Counted from the first letter of the stretch, positions 26,018 to 36,450 are shown. The stretch is 64,000 nt of DNA from Jeotgalibacillus salarius (GCF_004405125.1 NZ_SORX01000006.1:124001-188000), one strand, 5' to 3'. Notes: a model not told the origin generated them from the sequence alone. Program-made: numbers and translations.

Positions 26018-26707
26018 TTGTTTAAGATTCTATTAATTGAAGATGATGAAACGCTATTTAAAGAGATAAAAGAACGGCTGATGGCCTGGCAGTACAATAT
26101 ATATGGGGTGAAAGATTTCCAGAGGGTCATGGAGAGTTTTGCTGAAGTTCAGCCCGATCTGGTGATTATTGATATTCAGCTGCCTAAGTTTGATGGCTTC
26201 CACTGGTGCCGAATGATCCGTGAACATTCGAATGTGCCGATTGTCTTTCTGTCTTCACGTGATCATCCGACTGACATGGTGATGTCGATGAATCTCGGAG
26301 CGGATGATTTTATTCAGAAGCCATTCCACTTTGAAGTACTGATTGCGAAAGTTCAGGCCATTTTGCGCCGGGTGTATAACTACAGCACAACGACTTCCGA
26401 CCTCAGAACATGGATGGGCGCTACGATTGATATGGAAAGCAACCGTGTGAAAAGTGATCAGGGTGTGATTGAGCTCACTAAAAATGAAATCTTTATTCTG
26501 AAACTGCTCGTGGAACGAAAAAATAAAGTCGTCAGCAGAGAGGATTTGATGAATCTGCTGTGGGATGATCACCGGTTTGTCAGTGATAATACGTTGACTG
26601 TCAATGTGAACAGACTACGAAAGAAACTCGCTGAGATCGGACTTGGCGATGCGATTGAAACGAAGGTTGGTCAGGGGTATATTGCACTTGAGCAGGTGGA
26701 GAAATGA
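26018..26707 (+). CDS. bceR: BceR-type response regulator
   Basis: 229 residues. REC domain with EDDE at 8-11, D52 in IIDIQLP and K in IQKPF; winged helix with NTLTVNVNRLRKKL and KVGQGYIAL. TTG start with AGGTG six bases upstream; the longer frame to 25907 has no ribosome site and runs out of the domain. Partner of the adjacent small-sensor kinase; controls the ABC transporter downstream in response to peptide antibiotics (family knowledge). The assignment to the Bce type rests on gene order and kinase form. Confidence 0.9.
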   Translation: MFKILLIEDDETLFKEIKERLMAWQYNIYGVKDFQRVMESFAEVQPDLVIIDIQLPKFDGFHWCRMIREHSNVPIVFLSSRDHPTDMVMSMNLGADDFIQKPFHFEVLIAKVQAILRRVYNYSTTTSDLRTWMGATIDMESNRVKSDQGVIELTKNEIFILKLLVERKNKVVSREDLMNLLWDDHRFVSDNTLTVNVNRLRKKLAEIGLGDAIETKVGQGYIALEQVEK

Positions 26708-27708
26708 TTAAAAAATTTCTGCTGGAGAGAGTCAGCTGGATGATGCTGATTGTGCTTTTACTTTTTTTAGCGATGATCATTGCCTATCTGGACCCTTCCC
26801 TTTCGATCAGCTCAATGACCTATTATGTGTTTCTGTCACTTCTCATCACCACTGTGTTTGTCACGGTACGCTATTTTAAAGAGACGACGTTTTATAAACA
26901 ACTTGACTCACGGGATCCTTCAACAGATCTATCCAGCTTCCCCGAACCGAACAGTCCGTTTGAAGCATCGATTTATGAGCAGGTGACCTCCTCATTGGAG
27001 CAGCTTGAAAAGGAGGCTTCTTCGAATAAGGTGCTGCTCGAACAGGAAAAGGATGAGCTGATGTCATGGATTCATGAAGTGAAAACGCCGTTAACTGCGA
27101 TGAAATTGATGATTGACCGGACAGAAGATCACAAGTTAAAGTCTGAGCTGATGTATGAATGGCTGAGAATCCATTACCTACTCGATCAGCAGCTCCACCA
27201 AAAGCGGATTCCATTTATCGAAAATGATCTGTTCATTGAAAAGGTTGACCTTGAATCAGTGGTCTATAATGAAATACATACGCTGCGTGCATGGTGTCTG
27301 AGAAAGAAAATCGGATTTGAAATAGACCTTGTTGATACACATGTGCTGTCAGATACAAAGTGGCTCTCCTTTATTCTCCGTCAGCTGTTAACAAACGCTG
27401 TAAAGTATAGCGGTGAGGGATCAGAAATTACAATACAGTCATCAGAGCAATCGGGTCAGACCGTCCTCACTGTAGCGGATCAGGGACGCGGTATTGACCC
27501 GCGCGATCTGCCGAGAATTTTTGAGAAAGGCTTCACATCCACCGCCAATCATGATCAGCATGCAACAGGAATGGGATTGTATCTGGCAAAAAAGGCTGCC
27601 GTTCCGCTTGAAATCAACATCACCGCTCAATCAAAGTACGGAGCCGGTACGACGATGACACTGACCTTCCCAAAAGAAAATGAATTTCTCGAGATACAGG
27701 GCGTGTGA
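26704..27708 (+). CDS. bceS: BceS-type intramembrane-sensing histidine kinase
   Basis: 334 residues. Two N-terminal helices (about 12-30, 39-57) with an extracellular loop of under ten residues, typical of kinases that read flux of their transporter rather than the drug itself. HisKA with H124 in SWIHEVKTPL and HATPase motifs NAVKYS, DQGRGID and ATGMGLYL. Overlaps bceR by four bases. Confidence 0.9.
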   Translation: MIKKFLLERVSWMMLIVLLLFLAMIIAYLDPSLSISSMTYYVFLSLLITTVFVTVRYFKETTFYKQLDSRDPSTDLSSFPEPNSPFEASIYEQVTSSLEQLEKEASSNKVLLEQEKDELMSWIHEVKTPLTAMKLMIDRTEDHKLKSELMYEWLRIHYLLDQQLHQKRIPFIENDLFIEKVDLESVVYNEIHTLRAWCLRKKIGFEIDLVDTHVLSDTKWLSFILRQLLTNAVKYSGEGSEITIQSSEQSGQTVLTVADQGRGIDPRDLPRIFEKGFTSTANHDQHATGMGLYLAKKAAVPLEINITAQSKYGAGTTMTLTFPKENEFLEIQGV

Positions 27709-27737
27709 CAATAATGTCACACGCTTTGCTTTTTTGT
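27701..27737 (+). promoter_or_regulatory. hairpin/possible BceR site between kinase and transporter
   Basis: GCGTGTGACA-ATAA-TGTCACACGC, a perfect 10-bp palindrome followed by T-rich sequence. It fits a terminator. Its core TGACA-N4-TGTCA also resembles the inverted repeat bound by BceR-like regulators upstream of bceA, with TACAAT (27773-27778) as a possible -10. It overlaps the kinase stop. Confidence 0.55.
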
Positions 27738-27809
27738 CAGGAGAATCGAAGGACTTCACCTGTCAGACCCGATACAATAAATGTATCTTAACACCTGGAG
27801 GAATTTTCA

Positions 27810-28571
27810 ATGACGATACTTGAAGCAAAGAAAATCCATAAAAGCTACGGCAATAAATTCACAAAGCAGGAAGTCTTAAAAGGCATTGATATCAGCATTC
27901 AAAAAGGTGAATTTGTGACAATCATGGGCGCCTCAGGCTCAGGTAAAACCACGCTTTTGAATGTCCTGTCAACGATCGATCGGCTGAGTCACGGTTCCCT
28001 GATCATCGAAAATGAGGATCTGACTAAAAGTAAGGAAAAGAAGCTGGCGGAATTCAGAAAGCACCATTTAGGGTTTGTTTTTCAGGACTATAACCTGCTG
28101 GATACGCTGACTGTTAAAGAAAATATTCTGCTCCCCCTCTCGATCACAAGTACTTCTAAAAAAGAAGCACAGGCTAAATTTCAAAGTGTCGCCGAGGATC
28201 TTGGGATTGAAGATATTGCAGGGAAGTACCCGAATGAAATTTCTGGTGGTCAGAAGCAGCGGACATCTGCCGCACGCGCATTTATTCATGAGCCAAGTAT
28301 TATCTTTGCCGATGAGCCAACCGGTGCACTTGATTCCAAAGCTGCGTCAGACCTGCTTGGTAAACTGACTCATTTGAACGAAAAGCGTCAAACAACGATT
28401 GTGATGGTTAGTCACGATCCGGTTGCAGCAAGCTACAGCAGTCGCGTCATTTTTATTAAAGACGGGCAAATTTATACGCAACTGAATAAAGGTGACGAGA
28501 CCCGCAATTCATTCCTGAAGGATATTATGAAAACGCAGGGCGTACTTGGTGGTGTGCAGTATGAGCATTAA
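27810..28571 (+). CDS. bceA: BceA-type ABC transporter ATP-binding protein
   Basis: 253 residues. Walker [10 protein letters not shown] near 40, Q-loop in FQDYNLL, signature SGGQKQR, Walker [14 protein letters not shown]-loop VSHDP. Energises the large permease downstream for protection against cell-wall peptides. GGAGG precedes ATG. The signature has SGGQKQRTS, as usual for this family. Confidence 0.95.
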   Translation: MTILEAKKIHKSYGNKFTKQEVLKGIDISIQKGEFVTIMGASGSGKTTLLNVLSTIDRLSHGSLIIENEDLTKSKEKKLAEFRKHHLGFVFQDYNLLDTLTVKENILLPLSITSTSKKEAQAKFQSVAEDLGIEDIAGKYPNEISGGQKQRTSAARAFIHEPSIIFADEPTGALDSKAASDLLGKLTHLNEKRQTTIVMVSHDPVAASYSSRVIFIKDGQIYTQLNKGDETRNSFLKDIMKTQGVLGGVQYEH

Positions 28572-30504
28572 TCAGCTGATTTTTCGCAGTTTCAGAAAGA
28601 ACCTGAAAAGCTATTACCTGTACGTTTTTGCATTGATCTTCAGCGCCGCTCTCTATTTTGCCTTCGTTACACTGCAGTTTGATCCTTCAATGGATGAAGC
28701 TGAAGGGTCTGTCAGAGGTGCTGCAGGTATTGGAGCAGCTTCTGTCCTGTTAATCGGGATTGTCTCGATCTTTTTGCTATATGCAAATAATTTATTTATT
28801 AAACGACGTAGTAAAGAGATTGGTCTGTTTCAGTTAATCGGTATGACGAAAAACCGGATCTTTGCCATTTTGAGTGCTGAGAATTTATTGCTCTATTACA
28901 GCTCTCTAGTCGTTGGAACTGCGATCGGCTTTGCTATTTCGAAGTTAGTCGCGATGATCTTTTTCAGGTTAACAGGCGTGGATGAAACAGCGACACTCAG
29001 TTTTTCCGGACCCGCATTTGTCCAGACATTACTTGTATTCAGTGCTGTGTATCTTTTAATCATGGTGATGAATCTGCTTTATATTAAGCGGCAAAGTATC
29101 CTGTCACTCTTCCATGTGAAAAGTAAGGCTGAAAGCAGGGTGAAAAAGATATCGATTCTCGAAATCCTGATTGGTCTTCTTGGAATCATTCTGATTGGTA
29201 CCGGCTATTATGTATCTGCACGGCTGTTTGACGGGGATTTTGCATCAATCACTCAATTGTTCACTGCAATGGTCTTTATCCTTGCCAGTGTCATTATCGG
29301 AACTTACTTTTTCTACAAAGGTTCTGTCAGCTTTATTGCCAATCTGATCAGAAAAAATAAAGGCGGATACCTTAATATTAACGAGGTCATGTCTCTATCT
29401 TCTATCATGTTCCGGATGAAATCAAATGCAATGCTGCTGACAATTATCACAACAGTATCAGCACTTGCAATCGGGCTGTTGTCATTAAGCTACATTTCAT
29501 ATTACTCTGCTGAAAGATCAGCTGAGACCTCTGCTCCTGATGACTTTATCTTTATCACAGCAGAGAATGCTGAAACATTCGGCGACGTATTAAGTGAAAA
29601 CGGCATTGCTTACAGTGAAAAAAAGATTGATGTGATCCAGGCAGATATAGGGATTGAAGAAATTCTGGGTACAGAAATTGAAAATGTGCAATTTGATGCT
29701 GATCGGATGAATATGTCAGTCGTTAGTGATCGTCAGGTTGAAGGTGTGGACGTGAGTATAGATGACATTTTATTCTCAGGTTCGAGTGATGCGATCCAGG
29801 CGCTTATGAACCTGCAGGATGAAGGAACACTTACCTTGTACGGTGATACAAATGAGATTGAAAAAGAATATGCCGGATTACGTGATGATTACGTATTGCC
29901 TGCTTTATTAACTGGTGGCTTACCTGCAGTAGTGGTTGATGAAACGGTTTATGACATGCTTGCTGAAGATTTGGATGAGGAAATCCAGCGTGAATCTTCT
30001 CTGTATGTCGGACTTACATTAGAGGACCCGGACACCGTGGAAAAAGCTGATGAACTGTTTCGCAGCATGCCTTTCAGTGAGGAGGCTGGAAGCGCCTCCC
30101 AATATTCCATGGAACGTATGCAAAAATTGAGTATGGGCTTTATCATGTTTGTAGTCGGATTCCTCGGACTCACCTTTCTGATCACTTCAGGCTGTATTCT
30201 TTACTTTAAGCAGGTAGAAGAAGGTGACGAAGAACAGCCGAATTACAGAATCCTGAGAAAGCTCGGCTTTACACGACAGGATCTTCTGAAGGGCATCCTT
30301 CAAAAGCAGATGATTAACTTCGGGATCCCACTCGCAGTCGGCCTTCTGCACAGCTACTTCGCCGTCCGATCAGGCTGGTTCTTCTTCGGAACCGAGCTGT
30401 GGACGCCGATGATTATTGTGATGGTACTGTACGCAGGGCTATATTCGATTTTTGGGATTTTGTCGGTAGTTTATTATAAGAAAGTGATTAGGACAGCGTT
30501 GTAA
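28561..30504 (+). CDS. bceB: BceB-type ABC transporter permease
   Basis: 647 residues with ten membrane helices and a large extracellular domain (about 315-530) between helices 7 and 8, the drug/sensor domain of BceB proteins. FtsX-like core. Overlaps bceA by 11 bases. With bceRSA it forms a complete resistance and flux-sensing module; the target peptide (bacitracin, nisin or others) cannot be told from sequence. Confidence 0.92.
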   Translation: MSINQLIFRSFRKNLKSYYLYVFALIFSAALYFAFVTLQFDPSMDEAEGSVRGAAGIGAASVLLIGIVSIFLLYANNLFIKRRSKEIGLFQLIGMTKNRIFAILSAENLLLYYSSLVVGTAIGFAISKLVAMIFFRLTGVDETATLSFSGPAFVQTLLVFSAVYLLIMVMNLLYIKRQSILSLFHVKSKAESRVKKISILEILIGLLGIILIGTGYYVSARLFDGDFASITQLFTAMVFILASVIIGTYFFYKGSVSFIANLIRKNKGGYLNINEVMSLSSIMFRMKSNAMLLTIITTVSALAIGLLSLSYISYYSAERSAETSAPDDFIFITAENAETFGDVLSENGIAYSEKKIDVIQADIGIEEILGTEIENVQFDADRMNMSVVSDRQVEGVDVSIDDILFSGSSDAIQALMNLQDEGTLTLYGDTNEIEKEYAGLRDDYVLPALLTGGLPAVVVDETVYDMLAEDLDEEIQRESSLYVGLTLEDPDTVEKADELFRSMPFSEEAGSASQYSMERMQKLSMGFIMFVVGFLGLTFLITSGCILYFKQVEEGDEEQPNYRILRKLGFTRQDLLKGILQKQMINFGIPLAVGLLHSYFAVRSGWFFFGTELWTPMIIVMVLYAGLYSIFGILSVVYYKKVIRTAL

Positions 30505-30508
30505 ATGA

Positions 30509-30557
30509 TAAAACTCCCCGCATTATATAATTGAATCGTGCGGGGAGTTTATTTTTT
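30509..30557 (+). terminator. terminator of the bce operon
   Basis: AAACTCCCCGCA / TGCGGGGAGTTT with A/T-rich loop and T-run. Confidence 0.9.
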
Positions 30558-30647
30558 AAAATTATTTAGTTTTTAACTTTGTGTACACATTGATGAATAG
30601 TTAATGCAGATAATTAATATTCAAACAGAAGTGCTGGGTGTTCAATC

Positions 30648-30692
30648 TTACATATGTAATAAATGTTCCAAATCGTTTTCAGAACAGGGAGA
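30648..30692 (+). repeat. dispersed intergenic repeat, family A (copy 2)
   Basis: AAATGTTCCAAATCGTTTTC followed by AGAACAGGGA; matches copies near 2304, 31507, 59192 and 62755. Confidence 0.55.
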
Positions 30693-30723
30693 TTTTTTGT
30701 ATTTTTACGTTCATAATAATTTA

Positions 30724-31008
30724 TTATTTCTTACCTCTACGTTCTAAAAATATAGGTAATATATTTAGTAAGATAGAAGCAATTGTCAAAAACCATAATG
30801 CTCTTTCCATACCAGGTACTACATCCCCTAAAGCTGACCAGTCTTCCACTTCTACCCAGTCCGATACAACACTGTATTCTGCACAAAGTGTTAAGGCTGT
30901 AAATGATAGTCCTAACGCCATCGCGAGCTTATAATCCTTCCCTGCTGCATACAAATACAGATTTATAAATGTTACAACGATTGCAATCACTCCAAATATT
31001 ACCCACAC
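30724..31008 (-). CDS. 94-residue three-TM membrane protein
   Basis: Hydrophobic segments at about 2-20, 27-44 and 68-87, with an acidic loop (SDWVEVEDWSALGD) between the second and third, and a basic C-terminus. No family recognised. It lies in a stretch of small membrane genes and a broken gene (30.7-31.5 kb). Confidence 0.65.
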   Translation of the reverse strand: MWVIFGVIAIVVTFINLYLYAAGKDYKLAMALGLSFTALTLCAEYSVVSDWVEVEDWSALGDVVPGMERALWFLTIASILLNILPIFLERRGKK

Positions 31009-31048
31009 ACCGATTTCCCCCGCATATTTTTATTTATAACGCGCATGT

Positions 31049-31240
31049 TTACAATACGAACCACCAAACAATACTCCGCACGATCAGGATTACGCCAAAC
31101 CATGTCTTGTAAAACTGAAGCATATATCCTGCGATCATGCCTACTATTGCAAGCCACTTATCATCATATTAATCTCTGATCATTTCAGCGATGTATCCGA
31201 TACAACTGCTAAAGATCAAAAATAAGATGATGAAAGGGAG
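31049..31240 (-). pseudogene. broken small membrane protein, paralogue 1
   Basis: The frame reads LPFIILFLIFSSCIGYIAE..., meets TAA at 31169-31171, then continues KWLAIVGMIAGYMLQFYKTW to a stop at 31049. The start is lost. A better preserved relative lies at 60140-60364 with WLAIVGIVAGYILQFYKTW. Confidence 0.75.
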
Positions 31241-31246
31241 AATACA

Positions 31247-31486
31247 TTATACATTGATAAATTTCTTTTCAATGTATGTCCAAATCACAAAAATCAAAAT
31301 AGATACCCCAATTATTATGATTCCGACATTAAAAATGAAATTGAAATCTAATTCTTTTACAGTTTTTGAAGTGATACCGTAATAATTCCCCAATTCATAT
31401 CCTGTGTCTCTATAATCCATTAAAAAGAAAGATATGATTCCTCCAAAAAATATCCCTCCCAGTAAAGAGAAGAAAAATTTCTTCAT
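31247..31486 (-). CDS. 79-residue two-TM membrane protein
   Basis: Helices at about 3-23 and 52-73, with a short polar loop (DYRDTGYELGNYYGITSK) between. GGAGG lies six bases before the second of two ATGs (31486). Adjacent to the broken paralogue on the same strand, so probably one former operon. Unknown function. Confidence 0.65.
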   Translation of the reverse strand: MKKFFFSLLGGIFFGGIISFFLMDYRDTGYELGNYYGITSKTVKELDFNFIFNVGIIIIGVSILIFVIWTYIEKKFINV

Positions 31487-31506
31487 CATACACCTCCAGA
31501 AAGTCT

Positions 31507-31550
31507 CAATCATAGTAAGTGCTCAGAATCGTTTTCAGGACAAGGGGAAT
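31507..31550 (+). repeat. dispersed intergenic repeat, family A (copy 3)
   Basis: GCTCAGAATCGTTTTCAGGA followed by CAAGGGGAAT. Confidence 0.55.
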
Positions 31551-31556
31551 AAAAAT

Positions 31557-32027
31557 TTATTTCCCATTAAATACTTTGCGTATTAATTCTTCCTCATTCT
31601 CCCCTCTTACAATAATCATATAAGTTTCATCTTTAGATGGACTGGTTGCGTTACCTAACAATCTATTGGTTACGTTAACTAGTTCTGTTAAATTGCCCTC
31701 GACATCCTCATCAGATTTTACAAAAGATGTTTTTAAAATCAGTCTTTTTGTTTCGTCGTTCACATCAATCGCAATTCCCTCATACTCACTAAACATACTC
31801 TCCAGATACTCTTCAATGTGAGGCGTTACTTCAAACCAGCTTTTTTCTGTATCACTCAATGCTAATATTTCAGCTTTATTAGCGTTGTTCCATTGGAAAA
31901 TCAGGACAAATAAAATGCCGAGCATAACCGCGATCGCTTCAAGTGAATACCTGCTCTTCTTTTTTTGATGTGCAAGTTCTGTCCTGTAATGCTGTTGTAT
32001 GCTTTTTGCTTTCGGATGATTTTTCAT
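31557..32027 (-). CDS. single-TM protein of unknown function
   Basis: 156 residues from ATG 32027; upstream in-frame GTG at 32060 lacks a ribosome site, while GGAGG sits 15 bases before the ATG, so the start is uncertain. A hydrophobic segment (about 30-50) follows a basic N-terminus; the rest is extracellular by charge, with a KDETYMIIVRGENEEELI motif. Possibly DUF4030-like; not sure. Confidence 0.6.
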   Translation of the reverse strand: MKNHPKAKSIQQHYRTELAHQKKKSRYSLEAIAVMLGILFVLIFQWNNANKAEILALSDTEKSWFEVTPHIEEYLESMFSEYEGIAIDVNDETKRLILKTSFVKSDEDVEGNLTELVNVTNRLLGNATSPSKDETYMIIVRGENEEELIRKVFNGK

Positions 32028-32419
32028 CAGAGATTTATTGCACCTCCATTTTATATTCACATTCGTGTAAATATCGGAAACAACAACTCACTATTACTTT
32101 GTATAGATCACACAACATACTTCGCAGTGCTTTTTTAAGGCTTAACATAGTGTTCGACAACTGGAATTAAATTCCCTTTATTATTTACAGCTTCTCTTAT
32201 CCTACGGATTTATGAAGATCTAATACGAACAAATATAGTCAGCGTCTAATCAGAATAATTATTTCAAAATAACTATTTGTAGTGGGGTTTGGCGGCACTT
32301 TGAGCACAGTAATATGAACTAAAAAAGATGAGGGTTGATACCTTTCAAATATTTTTTAAATTGATCCCTGTATCTCTTCTAATATACTGATAAATACTAG
32401 TTTTGTTTATGATGAAAAC
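32028..32419. other. gene-free stretch
   Basis: About 390 A/T-rich bases. No open frame with a ribosome site, no structured RNA or repeat was recognised. Confidence 0.5.
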
Positions 32420-32471
32420 AAAAAAACGTCCCCCCTTTTCCCTCCATAAAATGCAACGGAAATGGGGACGC
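32420..32471 (-). terminator. terminator of the chemotaxis receptor gene
   Basis: CGTCCCC / GGGGACG with long loop and seven T on the minus strand. Confidence 0.75.
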
Positions 32472-32480
32472 TCTATATGT

Positions 32481-34175
32481 TTATCTTCGTTTTACTTTAA
32501 ACACTGAAATCTGTTCCTGAAGATTCACAGCCATTTTAGACAGAACGGTAGCAGAAGAACTGATTTCCTCCATTGACGCCAGCTGTTCTTCCGCTGAGGC
32601 AGCTACTGTCTGCGAGTGGTCACTGTTCCGTTGTGAAATAGATGTGATATCACGGATAGAGCCATTCACATTCATAGTATGCTCAGATACCTCTTTTGCA
32701 AAACCATTCATAGATGTAATGCTCTGACGGATGTTTTCCATCGCTTCAAGGATCTCTCTGAAGTTAGTTCTCGTATGCTGGATGAGTGAAAGTCCCTCAT
32801 CCACATCTTGTGTCACCTGATCAAATGATGTTGTAGACTGCGCAATATCTGATTGAATATCTGCAATCAATGTATTGATTTGCGCAGATGATTGCTGAGA
32901 TTCTTCTGCAAGTTTTCTCACTTCATCTGCCACAACAGCAAAGCCTTTTCCATGCTCCCCTGCTCTTGCAGCTTCAATGGCCGCATTTAGTGCGAGCAGG
33001 TTCGTCTGATCAGCAATCTCAGATATGACATGAGAGATTTCACTAATTTGCTTCGATCGCTCATCAAGAGAATGGACAACTTTACTATTTAACGATACTG
33101 AATGGTGTATTGCATTCATCTGATTGGATGTCTTTTCCACCATCCGATCGCCTTCCCGTGACTTTTCAGTGGCATGGCTGCTTTTATCAGAGATATCAGA
33201 CGAACTGGCAGCGATAGACTGGACGCCTTTTGTCACGTCAGTCATCATTTGTTCAGCTCTGCTGACGCTGTCTGATTGATCTTCAGCACCTGTTGCTACT
33301 TCCTGAATCGTATGAGAAATCACTTCTGTCGCCATACTTGTTTCCTCAGAACTTGCATTCAGCTCTTCAGAAGCAGCAGCGACCTGTTCAGAAATCTGAG
33401 AAACCTCAAGAACCATATCAGCCAGGTTGCTTCTCATTTTATTATAACTCTCCGCCAGATCAGTCAATTCATCTTTTCCGGTATCAGTCACTTCCTGAGT
33501 AAAGTCACCTTCTCCAGCCATTTTAATCGCTCCACCCACTGTCACAAGTCGTTTTTTTAGTCGGCGTGTAAAGAGATAAACGATCATCAGAACAATGACC
33601 AGAATAACCGCAACCACTGCAGCAAGTGTAATTAAAAATGTTGAAATTGTCGCATCAATTAATTCCTGAGGTGCACCGACATAATAGATGCCGATTGTCT
33701 CTCCAGCTGCATTCACAATTGGCATGTATGCACTTTGATAGATATTCCCCGCAGCATTTGCCTCACCGTAATAGGTTTGATTATTTTCAAGCACTGCATT
33801 CGCAACGACGTCAGATACAGTTGTTCCAATGGCGCGCTCTCCATCACTCATCACATTCGTCGCAACACGGGTATCACGCAGGAAGAATGTAACTGTATCA
33901 CCTGTGTCGGCACCGATTTTATCAACCAGCTCATCGTTTCCATTTACGAGCAGGTCACCTTTATATAATTGATCATCCCGGATTTCCCAGTCTCCAGGAT
34001 AAGCAGCATCGATGTAGCTGTAGCTCATCGTCAAATCCCTTGCAGCTTTTTCAATGGCAAATGTTTTGATACCGGAAGTAATCTGATAGAGTGCCAGCAC
34101 TCCGAGCGAAATCGTGACGAATAAAATCGTTCCGATCATTAACGCATTAATTTTTGAACTTAAGTTAAATCTCAT
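32481..34175 (-). CDS. methyl-accepting chemotaxis protein
   Basis: 564 residues. TM1 (about 8-28), extracytoplasmic sensor of about 150 residues with a single-Cache look ([16 protein letters not shown]), TM2 (about 180-205), HAMP, then the coiled signalling domain with the tip motif in [19 protein letters not shown] (conserved hairpin). Sends ligand information to CheA/CheW, which are outside the window. ATG 34175 has GGTGG six bases upstream; the upstream ATG at 34193 has none. Ligand unknown. Confidence 0.93.
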   Translation of the reverse strand: MRFNLSSKINALMIGTILFVTISLGVLALYQITSGIKTFAIEKAARDLTMSYSYIDAAYPGDWEIRDDQLYKGDLLVNGNDELVDKIGADTGDTVTFFLRDTRVATNVMSDGERAIGTTVSDVVANAVLENNQTYYGEANAAGNIYQSAYMPIVNAAGETIGIYYVGAPQELIDATISTFLITLAAVVAVILVIVLMIVYLFTRRLKKRLVTVGGAIKMAGEGDFTQEVTDTGKDELTDLAESYNKMRSNLADMVLEVSQISEQVAAASEELNASSEETSMATEVISHTIQEVATGAEDQSDSVSRAEQMMTDVTKGVQSIAASSSDISDKSSHATEKSREGDRMVEKTSNQMNAIHHSVSLNSKVVHSLDERSKQISEISHVISEIADQTNLLALNAAIEAARAGEHGKGFAVVADEVRKLAEESQQSSAQINTLIADIQSDIAQSTTSFDQVTQDVDEGLSLIQHTRTNFREILEAMENIRQSITSMNGFAKEVSEHTMNVNGSIRDITSISQRNSDHSQTVAASAEEQLASMEEISSSATVLSKMAVNLQEQISVFKVKRR

Positions 34176-34467
34176 ATCCTTCCACCTTTTCATATGTATT
34201 CAAAACTATTATCGTCAGGCGAAGTTATTTTTGAACCATAAATTACTAAATAATTTTAGTTCTTTATACACACTAATTTGCTATAGTAGAGAATAATCGC
34301 CTCTTGAAAAGTCTCCAAATCTGTTTATTTTCAAAAAACCCTTGACCTCCTCCATCATCTTTTATAAGATAAAACAGAAAATTATGAACAAATTTTGAAC
34401 TTTCTTTAGAGTCCCTCAAATCTCAGGCTGATACGAATAGCGACCCTGTTCCTCTGCCAGCTTTGAT

Positions 34468-34482
34468 TTGAAAGCGCTTTAA
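34468..34482 (+). promoter_or_regulatory. cre-like site upstream of the OFA transporter
   Basis: TTGAAAGCGCTTTAA fits the CcpA consensus WTGNAARCGYWWWCA except at the last C. It suggests catabolite control of the formate-related genes. Confidence 0.5.
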
Positions 34483-34523
34483 AGATCGTAGTGGTTATAT
34501 GCAGCGAACCTGTATGTTTAGCT

Positions 34524-34577
34524 ACCGTCACACTTTTCCGGGCATCATTGCCAGGAAACCGTTGTGGCGGTTTTTTA
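34524..34577 (+). terminator. long leader terminator upstream of the OFA transporter
   Basis: ACCGTCACA pairs with TGTGGCGGT, and inside it TTTCC pairs with GGAAA around GGC/GCC; six T follow. The whole is 28 bases before the transporter start, so it can act as an attenuator. The region 34440-34523 before it may hold a ligand- or protein-responsive element. Confidence 0.7.
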
Positions 34578-34604
34578 TGTCAAAAAAAGATTAAAGGAGT
34601 TTGA

Positions 34605-35876
34605 ATGATGAAAAAGACAAAAAATCGTTGGCTTATCGCTTTATCAGCTGTCGGGATTCACATCTCAATCGGGTCAGTCTACGCTTGGAGTAATTTCACG
34701 AATCCGCTCATCGATGAATTTGGCTGGAGTTCAAGTCAGGTTCAGCTCACATTCAGTCTTGCGATTCTCTTCCTCGGGCTTTCAGCAGCTTTTATGGGTC
34801 ACTTTGTTGAAAAGCGCGGACCGAGAAAATCAGGGATTGTCGCAGCAGTATTTTTCGGAATCGGTGTAACCGGCTCCGGATTTGCCGTTCAGCTCGGCTC
34901 ATTACCGCTGCTCTATTTATTCTACGGGGTATTCGGCGGAATTGGACTTGGGGTTGGTTATATCGCGCCAGTTTCGACACTCGTCAAATGGTTCCCTGAC
35001 CGCCGCGGACTTGCGACAGGTCTTGCCATTATGGGCTTTGGGTTCGCAGCAGCAATCGCAAGCCCGGTCATGAACAGCCTGATCACATCAATCGGAATTG
35101 CAGGCACATTTTTCACATTAGGCATTGTGTATTTTACTGTGATGATTCTGTCATCACTTTATCTTGAGCGTCCGGCAGCTGACTGGGCACCAAAAGGCTT
35201 TAATGCCGAGAATCCAGGTAAAAAGAAAAAAGTACCTCAGGACCTCTCACAGCTTACGGCAAATGAAGCAATCAAAACGAAACGTTTTTACTTCCTATGG
35301 CTTATGTTATTCATTAACGTAACGTGCGGAATTGCGATTTTATCAGCGGCAAAACCACTCGCTGAGGAAAGTATCGGTCTGTCAGTTGAAGAAGCAGCCA
35401 TCCTTGTCGGTGCGCTTGGTATTTTCAACGGACTCGGCAGAATTGGCTGGGCATCGGTATCAGATTTTATTGGCAGAACAAATACATATACAACGTTTTT
35501 CGTTCTGCAGGCCGCACTGTTCTTCATGCTGCCACTGACGTCAGAAGCAATTCTGTTCCAGATTATGCTTGCAGTGATTTACACGTGCTACGGCGGTGGA
35601 TTTGCATCTATTCCTGCCTATATCGGAGACATGTTCGGAACAAAGCAGCTCGGTGCGATTCATGGCTACATCCTGACTGCCTGGGCAGCAGCCGGTCTTG
35701 CAGGACCATTGTTTGCTGCATGGATCAAGGATACAACCGGAAGTTACGCAAACAGTCTGAACTTCTTTGCCGCACTATTTCTGGTGGCACTTGTGATTTC
35801 ATTCCTGACACGCATGGATATTAACAAGCTGAAGCGCGAGAACAGTGTGAAGGAAGCAGACAAGCTGGCCGGATAA
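34605..35876 (+). CDS. OFA-family MFS transporter
   Basis: 423 residues, twelve helices in two bundles. N-terminal GIHISIGSVYAWSNF and GIGLGVGYIAP fit oxalate/formate-type antiporters. AAAGGAG precedes tandem ATGs. Followed by DUF2294 and FdhF/YdeP genes, so transport of formate, oxalate or a related acid is plausible; the substrate is inferred. Confidence 0.9.
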   Translation: MMKKTKNRWLIALSAVGIHISIGSVYAWSNFTNPLIDEFGWSSSQVQLTFSLAILFLGLSAAFMGHFVEKRGPRKSGIVAAVFFGIGVTGSGFAVQLGSLPLLYLFYGVFGGIGLGVGYIAPVSTLVKWFPDRRGLATGLAIMGFGFAAAIASPVMNSLITSIGIAGTFFTLGIVYFTVMILSSLYLERPAADWAPKGFNAENPGKKKKVPQDLSQLTANEAIKTKRFYFLWLMLFINVTCGIAILSAAKPLAEESIGLSVEEAAILVGALGIFNGLGRIGWASVSDFIGRTNTYTTFFVLQAALFFMLPLTSEAILFQIMLAVIYTCYGGGFASIPAYIGDMFGTKQLGAIHGYILTAWAAAGLAGPLFAAWIKDTTGSYANSLNFFAALFLVALVISFLTRMDINKLKRENSVKEADKLAG

Positions 35877-35958
35877 AAAAATTAGTGTACATTTCTTTCA
35901 GGTGCTATCATAATAAACATAAATAAAGATAAATAAATGATGAGGGATTGTCGTAACA

Positions 35959-36321
35959 TTGGGTAAATACGAAGCGGAATTCAGCAACCTTGTAAGAGCA
36001 TTCAGAAAGCGTCATATGGGGAAAGGCCCAAGCCAGATTAAGACGACATTCTGTAAAAACTGGGCGATCTGTGAAATGGAAGGCAATCTTTCACCCGTTG
36101 AAAAGTTCATCGCAGGAGCAAATGAAGGAAAACAAATGCTCCGCGCAGCGAGAACTGAAATGGTCAAAGACCTCTACCAAAAACACAGACCTGTTGAAAT
36201 GGAAGAACTGGTCGGCGCAAACTTCGTGGATCTGTATGTGGACATCAATATAGAAAAAGATGCAGGTATGTCCATATTCATTTTTGATGAAAACCTTGAA
36301 GACAAATTTCGTGACAACTAA
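35959..36321 (+). CDS. DUF2294 (MpsC-like) protein
   Basis: 120 residues, soluble. Motifs AFRKRHMGKGPSQIK, LSPVEKF and ELVGANFVDLYVDIN fit PF10057. The family is often next to formate-dehydrogenase-like genes and has been linked to a Na+/membrane-potential system; the molecular role is not settled. TTG start with GAGGG about 12 bases upstream (weak). A strong hairpin follows it. Confidence 0.85.
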   Translation: MGKYEAEFSNLVRAFRKRHMGKGPSQIKTTFCKNWAICEMEGNLSPVEKFIAGANEGKQMLRAARTEMVKDLYQKHRPVEMEELVGANFVDLYVDINIEKDAGMSIFIFDENLEDKFRDN

Positions 36322-36369
36322 TTGCATATAAACGTGGATTGGCGCTTGGCAGCGATCCTGTTAAAGACT

Positions 36370-36419
36370 AACCACCTGAAATACCGTTCAAATTTGAGCG
36401 GTATTTCAGGTGGTTTTTT
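36370..36419 (+). terminator. strong terminator between DUF2294 and FdhF/YdeP
   Basis: 17-bp perfect stem beginning AACCACCTGAAATACCG with a 12-base loop and T-run, in a 129-base gap. It either ends the first transcript or lowers expression of the dehydrogenase. Confidence 0.85.
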
Positions 36420-36450
36420 CATTTCAAAACTTAGAAAAAGGATGATTAAA

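Noticed and set aside
34440-34577. Known molybdenum-cofactor riboswitch before the OFA gene
   Set aside because: The conserved core bases I know are not there; only the terminator half is clear.
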